Assembly: GCA_002327525.1 (NCBI GenBank)
Contig: DCWG01000103.1
Span: forward strand, 1,348 to 28,919
Origin: Gammaproteobacteria bacterium UBA2168
GTDB taxonomy: Bacteria; Pseudomonadota; Gammaproteobacteria; Pseudomonadales; Azotimanducaceae
Reading direction: 5' to 3'
DNA: 27,572 nt
Positions 19,742-26,913 of this stretch are shown here, piece after piece. Within the stretch, counting starts at the first letter, position 1, and every line of letters begins with the position of its first letter. The translations under genes were made by a program, and so were the position numbers. Under the pieces are notes generated by a model. The model saw only the letters and a program-made list of their open reading frames with translations, had not been told where the DNA came from and did not search any database.

Positions 19742-20293
19742 TCAGACCAGCTCGGAGAGCGACCCGTCCTTTCGTGTCTCTTCCGTAATCTGATTGGCCG
19801 GTAGGCGCATGAGCCGCAGGGCTTCCTCTTCTGTTTGCGCGAAGGCATCCGCATCGGTGGTCACGCAGAATTCCGTCATGATGCCGTTGGGATCCATCAT
19901 GTAGATCGACGTACACCAGCCATGGTCTATTCGCTGGATGTCCTCGATACCGGCATCACGGACGCGCTCTGTCATGGCATCCAGTTCCTCGAGCGTATCC
20001 AGCCGGAAGGCGATGTGGTTGACCCAGACTGGAAGTCCGAGACCGGTGGAGATCTCGGTTTTGAAATCGGGCTCCTCACCCACTCCTTCTACCTCGAAGA
20101 AGGCGATCGCTTCGCCTGAGCCGATACCGAAGAAGAAGTGCCGGAAGTACCCGTCTCCGTGCAGGTGGTTTTCGGTGCGCAGCAGGGGAATCCCGAGTTT
20201 CTTTGTATAGAATTCGTATGTCGCTTCGGCATCGCGCGTCGCGTATGCGATGTGATGCACGCTCTTGGACTGGACCGTGTTGCTATCGGGCAT
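19742..20293 (-). CDS. VOC-fold protein (glyoxalase / extradiol dioxygenase superfamily)
   Basis: 183 residues from ATG 20293, chosen because GGAGG lies about 8 bases upstream and the frame before it (to 20332) has no such site. Two beta-alpha-beta-beta-beta repeats are suggested by SVHHIAYATRDAEATYEFYT in the first half and VNHIAFRLDTLEELDAM in the second. The metal ligands are probably a His in VHHIAY, the His of VNHIAF and the Glu in the C-terminal MDPNGIMTEFC, the usual H-H-E pattern of the vicinal oxygen chelate fold. Substrate and reaction are not readable. No aromatic-degradation or fosfomycin-type genes lie around it; the next gene, azoR, is on the same strand 254 bp upstream. Confidence 0.86.
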   Translation of the reverse strand: MPDSNTVQSKSVHHIAYATRDAEATYEFYTKKLGIPLLRTENHLHGDGYFRHFFFGIGSGEAIAFFEVEGVGEEPDFKTEISTGLGLPVWVNHIAFRLDTLEELDAMTERVRDAGIEDIQRIDHGWCTSIYMMDPNGIMTEFCVTTDADAFAQTEEEALRLMRLPANQITEETRKDGSLSELV

Positions 20294-20547
20294 GTCCCGC
20301 CCTCCGTCGTGATTGAATACCAACCACCCCACGCCAAGACACCGATGTCCTGCAACAGTGCGATAGTTACATACGCCCGTTTGTACTTCGTTTCCCAGGC
20401 GGATTCGATAGGTGGATTCCGAAGACTGGCCCGAGACGCCGGAGGGGACCCGTGTGCAGGGTATGAGCTTTGCACGGGTAAGGCTTTGAGGTGTTCATCT
20501 CCGGAGAAAGACCGTGAGCCCGTATGCCGCTCGTCGCTCCTGTTTCG

Positions 20548-21168
20548 TCATACAAGGGCGCTGGCCAGCGAGACGAGTTGCGGCTGTGCAGCGCCCACGG
20601 CATCAGCCTGGCCTTCGGGACCGGCCATCGTCCTTTGCACCAGAACCTCGTTGATCGGATCCAGACCCACCATGGTGAGCCACGCCCTCAGATAGGGTGA
20701 CTGGAAATCGAAAGGATCCGGCAGACCGTCTTTGGGACTGTAGTCGCCGCCGCGTGAGTAGATGACGGTGGCACTGCCGGAAGCGAGGCCATGTACGCCG
20801 TTTGCATCGCGGGAAAAAGTCAGACCCGGGTGGGTGAGAAGATCGATGTAGTGCTTGAGTTTGTAGGGAATGCTGAAGTTCCACATCGGTACGGCCAGGA
20901 GATAGTGGTCCGCGGCGGTGAACTGGTCCACCAGCGCCGTGATCTGCCGCCATTCGGCCGCCTCCAGGTCGTCGAGAGCAGCACCTGTCATCACCTTCTG
21001 CTTGGCGCTTGCCAGAACGGCTGCAAACTCGGGTAGATCACTCTCAAACAGGGGCAGCCGTTTGACCGTCGCGGTATTCGGAAGTGCAGCCAGAAAATTG
21101 TCGGCGGCCTGAGTGGACGCAGACGCGGCACCCCGTGGTGATGCGTTGATGTAGAAAACTGAGGTCAC
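20548..21168 (-). CDS. azoR: FMN-dependent NADH-azoreductase / quinone reductase
   Basis: 206-residue flavodoxin-like protein of the AzoR family, which reduces quinones and azo dyes by two-electron transfer with FMN and NADH. Visible features: the N-terminal FMN phosphate loop INASPRGAASAST, PMWNFSIPYKLKHYIDL (the most diagnostic family segment), the glycine-containing VIYSRGGDYSP, and LTMVGL near the C-terminus. The start is GTG 21168, the only start at the beginning of the first beta strand; its ribosome site is weak. A perfect TATAAT lies about 65 bp upstream. Length is normal for the family. Confidence 0.92.
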   Translation of the reverse strand: MTSVFYINASPRGAASASTQAADNFLAALPNTATVKRLPLFESDLPEFAAVLASAKQKVMTGAALDDLEAAEWRQITALVDQFTAADHYLLAVPMWNFSIPYKLKHYIDLLTHPGLTFSRDANGVHGLASGSATVIYSRGGDYSPKDGLPDPFDFQSPYLRAWLTMVGLDPINEVLVQRTMAGPEGQADAVGAAQPQLVSLASALV

Positions 21169-21233
21169 GAGGTGAGTCCCGTGTTGATTGATTTCGATGG
21201 GTGATGGCGTCTTGCAGGCGCCGTGGTGAGACC

Positions 21234-21265
21234 ATTATAGCCACTAATCGCGCCCGCACCGTCAA
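21234..21265 (-). promoter_or_regulatory. Candidate azoR promoter
   Basis: On the minus strand TTGACG (21265-21260) is followed 20 bases later by a perfect TATAAT (21239-21234). The spacer is longer than the ideal 17, which weakens the call, but the -10 is perfect and the position, about 65 bp before the azoR GTG, is sensible. Confidence 0.5.
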
Positions 21266-21309
21266 ATCACCAGCCCCCCCGGGCTTACCGGAGCGCCAGG
21301 CCAGAGGGC

Positions 21310-21900
21310 TCAGGAATACCTCCATCTGTTCACGATTTCGCAAAACAAACGTGCGGTACGGTCAGCATCGTAAGACGCACTGTGCGCCTGTTCGTCGTCA
21401 AACTCGATACCCGCGCGCGCGCAGGCCTCCGCCAGCACGGTGTGTCCGTAGGCAACGGCCGCGAGTGATGCGGTATCGATAAAACTGAATGGGTGGAAGG
21501 GGTCGCGCTTCACCCCTGTTCGGGCAACGGTTTGCTTCAGAAACTGCTGATCGAATGCGGCGTTGTGCGCAACGAGGATGCCTCTCTGGCAGCCGTGTCG
21601 CTTAATCTCCCGGCGCACGAGGCGAAACAGGTCAGTGAGTGCATCTTTCTCCGGGAGTGCATTGCGCTCGGGGTCTGCCGGATCGATTCCCGTGATCCTG
21701 AGCGAGGCCTCGTCCAGAAGCGCACCCTCGAAGGGTTCCACTGCCCAGGCGGCGTGACTGGCGATGGTGAGTTGACCGTCTTCGAAGTCGAAGGATGAAG
21801 CGGCAATCTCCAAGACCGCGCAACGTTCGGCGTCGAAACCACCGGTCTCGATGTCGATTACGACCGGCAGGAAGCCGCGAAATCGGTCCACCATGTTCAT
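21310..21900 (-). CDS. rnt: Ribonuclease T
   Basis: DEDDh 3'-5' exoribonuclease that trims the CCA end of tRNA and finishes 3' ends of 5S, 23S and other stable RNAs. The 196-residue product follows E. coli RNase T closely: RFRGFLPVVIDIETGGFDA with D16 and E18, GIDPADPER, VAHNAAFD (third acid), NPFHPF-like DPFHPFSFIDTA, and AHSASYDADRTARLFCEIVNRW with the catalytic His and Asp. The C-terminus stops just after NRW, shorter than the enteric protein. Start ATG 21900 has GGTGAT upstream; an internal ATG at residue 3 is also possible. Divergent from argG with 117 bp between. Confidence 0.95.
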   Translation of the reverse strand: MNMVDRFRGFLPVVIDIETGGFDAERCAVLEIAASSFDFEDGQLTIASHAAWAVEPFEGALLDEASLRITGIDPADPERNALPEKDALTDLFRLVRREIKRHGCQRGILVAHNAAFDQQFLKQTVARTGVKRDPFHPFSFIDTASLAAVAYGHTVLAEACARAGIEFDDEQAHSASYDADRTARLFCEIVNRWRYS

Positions 21901-21985
21901 GCGATCACCTAAACAGAGCCTTCAATGGGGTGCAACTCATCTCCGCTTCAGACAGACGTGGAGAAAGATCGGGAGGTGCCTTAAT

Positions 21986-22036
21986 ATGCGCGCCCCGCGA
22001 ACTCATTGGGCAGTACAGTGGCGAAGAGAAAAATAG
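21986..22036 (+). CDS. Arginine-rich 16-codon mini-ORF overlapping the argG start
   Basis: ATG 21986 opens a 16-residue reading frame ([16 protein letters not shown]) that stops at TAG 22034-22036, inside argG. It has the best ribosome site of the area (GGGAGGT, about 8-9 bases upstream), whereas argG itself has little. Four of sixteen residues are Arg, including a CGA-AGA pair, and the frame spans the argG GTG at 22018. It may be a leader peptide linking argG translation to arginyl-tRNA supply. The alternative is that TAATAT at 21982-21987 is the argG -10 box, in which case the mini-ORF would not be transcribed from that promoter. Real expression is unproven. Confidence 0.35.
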   Translation: MRAPRTHWAVQWRREK

Positions 22037-23238
22037 TGCTCTCGTACTCCGGCGGTCTGGATACGTCGGTGATACTGAAATGGCTGCAGGAAACCTACGA
22101 TGCGGAAGTGGTCACTTTCACCGCTGACATCGGTCAAGGCGAGGAACTCGAACCGGCCCGTGCCAAAGCCGAGGCCATGGGATGCCGGGAGATATACATC
22201 GAGGATCTCACCGAAAGGTTTGTCGCCGATTTCGTGTTTCCCATGTTTCGTGCCAATACCGTGTATGAGGGTGAATACCTTCTCGGCACCAGCATCGCAC
22301 GCCCGCTGATCACCGAACGGCTGGTGGAAATCGCGGAAGAGACCGGTGCTGATACCATCGCCCATGGTGCTACCGGTAAGGGCAACGATCAGGTTCGCTT
22401 CGAGCTCGGTGCATATGCGCTGAATCCGAACATAGAGGTTATTGCGCCTTGGCGTGACTGGGATCTCACGTCGCGCGAGGCGTTGATGGCGTACTGCGAA
22501 CAGCATCAGATCCCGGTGGATTACCGACGTGGTGACAAGTCACCCTATTCGATGGACGCCAACGTATTGCATATCTCTTACGAAGGTGGTGGCCTAGAGG
22601 ATCCGTGGCGTTCGCCTGATGAGGAGATGTGGCGCTGGACCGTCTCCCCCGAGAGCGCGCCGGATGAGCCTGGCATTATCGAAATCAGTTTTGAGGGTGG
22701 TGACGCAATGGCTGTGGATGGCGAGCCCATGACCCCGGACGTGTTGCTCGCGCACCTCAACAAGGTGGGTGGTGCACACGGCGTGGGGCGAGACGACATC
22801 GTCGAAAATCGTTACGTGGGCATGAAGTCGCGCGGGTGCTACGAAACTCCGGGTGGCACCATTCTGCTGAAAGCACATCGGGCCATGGAGTCTCTGACGC
22901 TCGACCGCGAGGTGGCGCATCTGAAAGACGAACTCATGCCGCGTTATGCCAAGTTGATTTACAACGGCTATTGGTGGGCGCCGGAGAGACTGGCGATGCA
23001 GGCTTTGATTGATGAGACACAGAAAGTGGTCAACGGCACCGTCAGGCTCAAGCTCTACAAGGGCGCGGTGAGCGTGCTCGGGCGGCAGTCACCGGATAGC
23101 CTCTATGCTGAGGATATCGTGACGTTCGAGGACGATCAGGGCGCTTACCAGCAGAGTGACGCCGGTGGCTTCATCCGACTCAATGCACTCAGGCTCAGAA
23201 TCGGAGCGCAGCGCGGGCGGAATCTGCGTTCTACTTGA
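22018..23238 (+). CDS. argG: Argininosuccinate synthase
   Basis: Joins citrulline and aspartate with ATP to give argininosuccinate, the step after ArgF. 406 residues from GTG 22018, where the family N-terminus begins ([17 protein letters not shown]); an in-frame TTG at 22006 would add four residues. Motifs seen: the PP-loop [17 protein letters not shown], the nucleotide/citrulline segment [34 protein letters not shown] and [20 protein letters not shown]. Length is standard for the short (about 400-residue) form. No argH follows; murI is next, 84 bp downstream. A strong GGGAGGT site 40 bp before the GTG serves an overlapping mini-ORF instead, and no arginine-repressor box is obvious. Confidence 0.95.
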   Translation: MAKRKIVLSYSGGLDTSVILKWLQETYDAEVVTFTADIGQGEELEPARAKAEAMGCREIYIEDLTERFVADFVFPMFRANTVYEGEYLLGTSIARPLITERLVEIAEETGADTIAHGATGKGNDQVRFELGAYALNPNIEVIAPWRDWDLTSREALMAYCEQHQIPVDYRRGDKSPYSMDANVLHISYEGGGLEDPWRSPDEEMWRWTVSPESAPDEPGIIEISFEGGDAMAVDGEPMTPDVLLAHLNKVGGAHGVGRDDIVENRYVGMKSRGCYETPGGTILLKAHRAMESLTLDREVAHLKDELMPRYAKLIYNGYWWAPERLAMQALIDETQKVVNGTVRLKLYKGAVSVLGRQSPDSLYAEDIVTFEDDQGAYQQSDAGGFIRLNALRLRIGAQRGRNLRST

Positions 23239-23322
23239 GGTGCGCCGCGGCGTGCCGGAGGTTGCAGCGTCGGCTGGGCCGAAGTCGTCGGCAAAGCGCG
23301 AGGGCTTTAGTAAAATGCTGCC

Positions 23323-24144
23323 TTGGCTGAAGAAATCCACATAGACTCGGAAGACCCACGACCCATCGGCGTATTCGATTCAGGCATGGGGGGGCTCACC
23401 GTGCTCCGGGCGCTCGAGCTTGCGCTTCCGGGCGAGCGCTACATCTACCTTGGCGATACTGCGCGACTGCCTTATGGCACCAAGAGCGTGGCGACGGTGA
23501 CGCGTTACGCGCTCCAGGCGGCGCACGCACTCGTCGACAGAAACGTCAAGGCTCTGGTGGTAGCCTGCAACACGGCATCCGCCACCGCGTTGTCCGTGCT
23601 GGAGGACACCTTCGCACCGTTGCCGGTGTTTGGCGTCGTCAAGCCTGGTGCGCAGGCCGCGAGCAAGGTGTCCGCCGGGTCGAACGTATTGGTTTTGGCT
23701 ACCGAAGGTACGGTGGCCGGCGGTGCTTATGCCAGGGAGATTCTCACGCGCCGCAGGGACGTGCGTGTCTGGATGCGCCCCTGTCCATTGCTGGTGACCA
23801 TGGCCGAAGAAGGCCGCCACGACGATGCCATCACAGAACTCGTGCTCAGGGATTATCTGGACGGGTATGACACGCATCGCTGGCAGACGGTGCTGCTCGG
23901 TTGCACGCACTTTCCCGTGTTCGATGAGGCACTCCGGCGCCTGTTGCCCGGCGTGCGTGTAGTCGACTCGGCGGCGACGACGGCCGAGGTCGTGCGCAAA
24001 GCGTTTGGCCCCCGTACCCTGGGTAGACACGGCGCTCTGGTGCAGAATCGCTATCTCGCGACGGATGGTGTGGCGCGTTTCCGGCGCGTGGGTCGCTACT
24101 TTTTGGGACGGGAGATCCGATCTGTGGAGCTGGTGGATCTGTAG
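23323..24144 (+). CDS. murI: Glutamate racemase
   Basis: Interconverts L- and D-glutamate to supply D-Glu for peptidoglycan. 273 residues. The two catalytic cysteines are in ACNTASA and GCTHFP; the N-terminal GVFDSGMGGLTV holds the conserved Asp, and DTARLPYGTKS follows. The TTG at 23323 is the first possible start after an in-frame TAA at 23311, and the next codons soon enter conserved sequence, so the N-terminus must be close to this. A 9-codon frame (ATG 23315 to TAG 23344) overlaps the start out of frame. The gene converges with nth, with two inverted repeats between them. Confidence 0.94.
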   Translation: MAEEIHIDSEDPRPIGVFDSGMGGLTVLRALELALPGERYIYLGDTARLPYGTKSVATVTRYALQAAHALVDRNVKALVVACNTASATALSVLEDTFAPLPVFGVVKPGAQAASKVSAGSNVLVLATEGTVAGGAYAREILTRRRDVRVWMRPCPLLVTMAEEGRHDDAITELVLRDYLDGYDTHRWQTVLLGCTHFPVFDEALRRLLPGVRVVDSAATTAEVVRKAFGPRTLGRHGALVQNRYLATDGVARFRRVGRYFLGREIRSVELVDL

Positions 24145-24189
24145 ATAGTCCCTGTCCAAAATGCGTGGCATCTTGAGACCTACCAGCGT

Positions 24190-24210
24190 GCGGCACGTGG
24201 GACGTGCCGC
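24190..24210 (+). terminator. Terminator-like hairpin after murI
   Basis: GCGGCACGT (24190-24198) and ACGTGCCGC (24202-24210) pair over 9 bp with a GGG loop. A run of five T lies at 24221-24225, ten bases beyond, so the hairpin is strong but the T-run is displaced. It lies 46 bp after the murI stop. Confidence 0.55.
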
Positions 24211-24219
24211 CAATACACG

Positions 24220-24248
24220 CTTTTTGCGAAGCAACGCGCAGCAAAAAG
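24220..24248. terminator. Second inverted repeat in the murI/nth convergent gap
   Basis: CTTTTTGC (24220-24227) pairs with GCAAAAAG (24241-24248) around a 13-nt loop that itself contains GCG/CGC. A/T-rich arms on both strands, plus a TTTTT after it on the plus strand at 24255-24259, fit a bidirectional terminator serving murI and nth. Confidence 0.45.
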
Positions 24249-24269
24249 AAAGGGTTTTTCCCAAGCGGA

Positions 24270-24914
24270 TCAATCCTCCCTTGCGTAGACTTTGTCGCGA
24301 TACTCGCACAGATCCTCTATCACACAGGATCTGCAACGCGGCTTTCGAGCAACACATACGTAACGACCGTGCAAAATGAGCCAGTGATGCGCATCTCTCA
24401 GGTAGGGTTCAGCTATCCAGCGCACTAGTCGATCTTCTACCTGGCGAACATTCTCGCCGGGTGCGATGCGGGTGCGGTTGGATACTCTGAAAATATGTGT
24501 ATCCACGGCCATGGTGGGTTCGCCGAACGCAGTGTTGAGGACCACGTTGGCGGTCTTTCGGCCAACCCCTGGCAGGGCTTCCAGTGAGCTGCGCTCGCTC
24601 GGCACCTGGCCACCGTGCTCATCCAACAGGATCTGACAGGTTTTCAGGATGTTGGCGGCCTTGGTGTTGAATAGTCCGATACTCTTGATATAGGCCTTCA
24701 GACGCTTCAAACCCAGCGCCCTGATTGCCTCTGGTGTGTTCGCGACGGCGAACAGCGGTCCGGTTGCCTTGTTTACACTCACGTCAGTAGCCTGAGCCGA
24801 AAGCATGACGCTGATCAGAAGCTCGAATGGAGAGCGGTATTCCAGTTCAGTGGTGGGGGTGGGATTCTCAGCCTTCAGTCTCTCGAAGATGCGCGCGCGC
24901 TTGTCTTTGTTCAT
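24270..24914 (-). CDS. nth: Endonuclease III (DNA glycosylase/AP lyase)
   Basis: Removes oxidised pyrimidines from DNA and nicks abasic sites. 214 residues from ATG 24914, which has GGGGA just upstream; a longer frame to 25061 lies inside rsxE and is not needed. The helix-hairpin-helix LPGVGRKTANVVL carries the catalytic lysine at exactly K120, and the catalytic aspartate is D138 in MAVDTHIF, the E. coli numbering. The C-terminal [4Fe-4S] site has C-x6-C-x2-C-x5-C spacing (CVARKPRCRSCVIEDLC). Its start overlaps the end of rsxE by 47 bases. Nth as the last gene of an rsx operon is the enteric arrangement. Confidence 0.97.
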   Translation of the reverse strand: MNKDKRARIFERLKAENPTPTTELEYRSPFELLISVMLSAQATDVSVNKATGPLFAVANTPEAIRALGLKRLKAYIKSIGLFNTKAANILKTCQILLDEHGGQVPSERSSLEALPGVGRKTANVVLNTAFGEPTMAVDTHIFRVSNRTRIAPGENVRQVEDRLVRWIAEPYLRDAHHWLILHGRYVCVARKPRCRSCVIEDLCEYRDKVYARED

Positions 24915-25518
24915 GTATTCCCCTGCCGAGTCCCAGAAGTAAACCGGCGAGTATAAAGGCACCCGGCGGCAGGAGCGCGACGAGCATCCCGCCCCCTTCA
25001 TCCGTGAAGTCGATGCCCCAATCGGCTGCGTCAGGTCCGAACAGCGAGTCCAGTCCGGCACCGAGGCTGCCCGCGCCGATGATCTCTCTCACTGAACCGA
25101 GCACCAGCAGTGCGATGGCAAAGCCGCATGAAGTGCCAAGCGCGTCGGCCAGGGCCGCGCGAGGGGGTTGTCGGGCGGCAAATGCCTCCAGTCGCCCGAG
25201 GATCATGCAGTTGGTGACGATGATCTGCACGAACAATGCGATGGAGAGGTACAGATCGAACGTGTAGGCCTCTAGCAGCATCACCGCGCAGGTGGTGAAC
25301 GTGGCGATCACCATCATGAAGCATGGAAGGCGCACATCGTGTGGTATCAAGGTGCGGAGGAGCGAAATGATGAGTGCCGAGCCGGCCATCACGAACGTGC
25401 TCGCAAACGCCAGCCCCAGCGCGTTCACCACGCTGTTGCTGACGGCCAGCAACGGGCAAAGCCCCAGCAACTGCACCCACGCTGGATTGCGCTCGATCGC
25501 GGCCTGCCTGAACGTCAT
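24868..25518 (-). CDS. rsxE: Rnf/Rsx electron-transport complex subunit E
   Basis: 216-residue inner-membrane protein with about six helices, homologous to NqrD. The family N-terminus is clear: RQAAIERNPAWVQLLGLCPLLAVSNS; further on are the conserved membrane segments IVTNCMILGRLEAFA and GLGTSCGF-like ALGTSCGFAIALLVLGSVREI, which hold the Cys residues of the intramembrane iron site in Rnf/Nqr. Start ATG 25518 overlaps the rsxG stop by four bases (ATGA). The last 47 bases overlap nth. Part of an operon read rsxB, rsxD, rsxG, rsxE, nth. In E. coli the Rsx complex re-reduces SoxR; Rnf homologues couple ferredoxin/NAD electron transfer to ion transport. Confidence 0.93.
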   Translation of the reverse strand: MTFRQAAIERNPAWVQLLGLCPLLAVSNSVVNALGLAFASTFVMAGSALIISLLRTLIPHDVRLPCFMMVIATFTTCAVMLLEAYTFDLYLSIALFVQIIVTNCMILGRLEAFAARQPPRAALADALGTSCGFAIALLVLGSVREIIGAGSLGAGLDSLFGPDAADWGIDFTDEGGGMLVALLPPGAFILAGLLLGLGRGIHEQRQARAHLRETEG

Positions 25519-26000
25519 CCTGGTGGCCCTTCGGGAGCCGTCTCGGCCAGCGCGGTGCGCAGATGAGATTGCAGCGCGCGTTTGATCGCGAGGCTCGTGA
25601 TGGTGGCCCCGCTGATCGTGTCGACCTCCATTGGCTGCATTTGTTCGAACTGATTCATCCATTCGCCTTCGATGAAATCACCGAGGCCGGGGGTCTCCTC
25701 GTGACGCGTCACCTTCACTCCCCCGATACTGCCCCGATCGAGCGCCACCAGCATTTCGATGGAGCCGCCGTATCCGGGCGTGCTCACGGTGTCCAGTCGA
25801 GTGCCGCCGATCCGGAGATTCGCCAAGGGCAGGGTGACGTTGTTCGTGGGAAACGGCCCGCCCGCCAGCTGGAAAGCCACCGCCCAGGTAGCGGCCTCCC
25901 GATTGGCCCGTATGTGGGGTGCAGTCTGGTAGCGTACGCCGGCCAGAAGTGCGGCGCATACTAGTGCCACGCCGGTGATACTAACCAGTGACTTGATCAT
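25515..26000 (-). CDS. rsxG: Rnf/Rsx electron-transport complex subunit G (covalent FMN)
   Basis: 161 residues from ATG 26000 ([15 protein letters not shown]). One N-terminal membrane helix anchors a periplasmic FMN-binding domain. The covalent flavin attachment motif SGATITS is seen in DTISGATITS, where the Thr of SGAT normally takes the FMN by phosphoester bond. TPGLGDFIE, another RnfG mark, precedes it. The ATG overlaps the end of rsxD by 20 bases and the stop overlaps rsxE by four. The protein is somewhat short compared with enteric RsxG, mainly between the membrane helix and the flavin motif. Confidence 0.92.
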   Translation of the reverse strand: MIKSLVSITGVALVCAALLAGVRYQTAPHIRANREAATWAVAFQLAGGPFPTNNVTLPLANLRIGGTRLDTVSTPGYGGSIEMLVALDRGSIGGVKVTRHEETPGLGDFIEGEWMNQFEQMQPMEVDTISGATITSLAIKRALQSHLRTALAETAPEGPPG

Positions 26001-26913
26001 GGGAGTCCCGATGTGTGCGCGCAACGCGGTTCAAGAAAGGGGTCGCGGCGTTTGCGAGCAACACGGCGAACGCGATACCGTCGGGGTAGTTACCCCATGC
26101 TCTTACCGCAAAGATCACGATACCCGCGAGAGCGCCGAACACCAACTGCGAGCGGCGGGTCGCCGGGTGAGTGACAGGGTCGGTCAGTACGAAGAACGCT
26201 GCCAACATGGTTCCGGCACTGAACAGGTGATAAGCGGGGGAACCGGCACTGGCCGAGGAACCGCCGTCGTAGAAGATAAGTGCGAGGAGTGTGAGGGTGC
26301 CGAGCATCGCCAGAGGTACCCGCCAGGCGATGAGGTGCATTCGCCACAGCAGGAGTCCACCTGCTAGATAAGCGACGTTCACCCACTCCCAGCCGGCGGC
26401 TCCCAGTACGCCGAATCCGTTGGCGGCGTTCCACAGTTCTGCCACGCTGAGCCCCTCCCGATAGCGGAAGGTGGTCAGGGGTGTGGCGCCGGACATGCCG
26501 TCCAAGCCGGGCCAGGAGGCCATCGCATCCGGGAAGGAAACCAGCGCAAGTGCGTAGCCGACCATGGCGGGATTGAAGATGTTGTGCCCCAGGCCGCCGT
26601 ACAGATGCTTGGCTAGTACGACGGCGCCGCAGACCGCGAGCGCCAATATGCCAACGGACATCGACGGTGGCATGCAGAGAGTGAGAATGAGAGCCGTAAC
26701 AACGGTGCTACCGTCGCGCAGGCAGGCCATCGCGGGCTTCCCCCGGGCCTTCAGACAGGCTGCCTCACAGGCTGTCGCCATCACCAGGACCAGTACCAGA
26801 TTCATGACCACACCGAGTCCGAAAAACCACACGGACAGCAGCGCACCGGGTAACAGAGCGGCACACACGCGCCACATGATCGTGTTGGTGGTCAGACTAC
26901 CAGTCACTGGCAT
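25981..26913 (-). CDS. rsxD: Rnf/Rsx electron-transport complex subunit D
   Basis: 310 residues from ATG 26913 ([23 protein letters not shown]). This start overlaps the end of rsxB by 17 bases; a frame up to 27060 would run far into rsxB. About eight to ten helices. Family marks: [14 protein letters not shown], the covalent FMN site [27 protein letters not shown], and [18 protein letters not shown] near the C-terminus, where the DPVTxP motif is diagnostic of RnfD/NqrB. In a standard operon rsxC precedes this gene; here the reading frame just upstream is rsxB with an RsxC-like tail. Confidence 0.94.
   Translation of the reverse strand: MPVTGSLTTNTIMWRVCAALLPGALLSVWFFGLGVVMNLVLVLVMATACEAACLKARGKPAMACLRDGSTVVTALILTLCMPPSMSVGILALAVCGAVVLAKHLYGGLGHNIFNPAMVGYALALVSFPDAMASWPGLDGMSGATPLTTFRYREGLSVAELWNAANGFGVLGAAGWEWVNVAYLAGGLLLWRMHLIAWRVPLAMLGTLTLLALIFYDGGSSASAGSPAYHLFSAGTMLAAFFVLTDPVTHPATRRSQLVFGALAGIVIFAVRAWGNYPDGIAFAVLLANAATPFLNRVARTHRDSHDQVTG

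Noticed and set aside
24915..25061. Longer nth start inside rsxE
   Set aside because: K120/D138 numbering, ribosome site and family N-terminus all fit ATG 24914.
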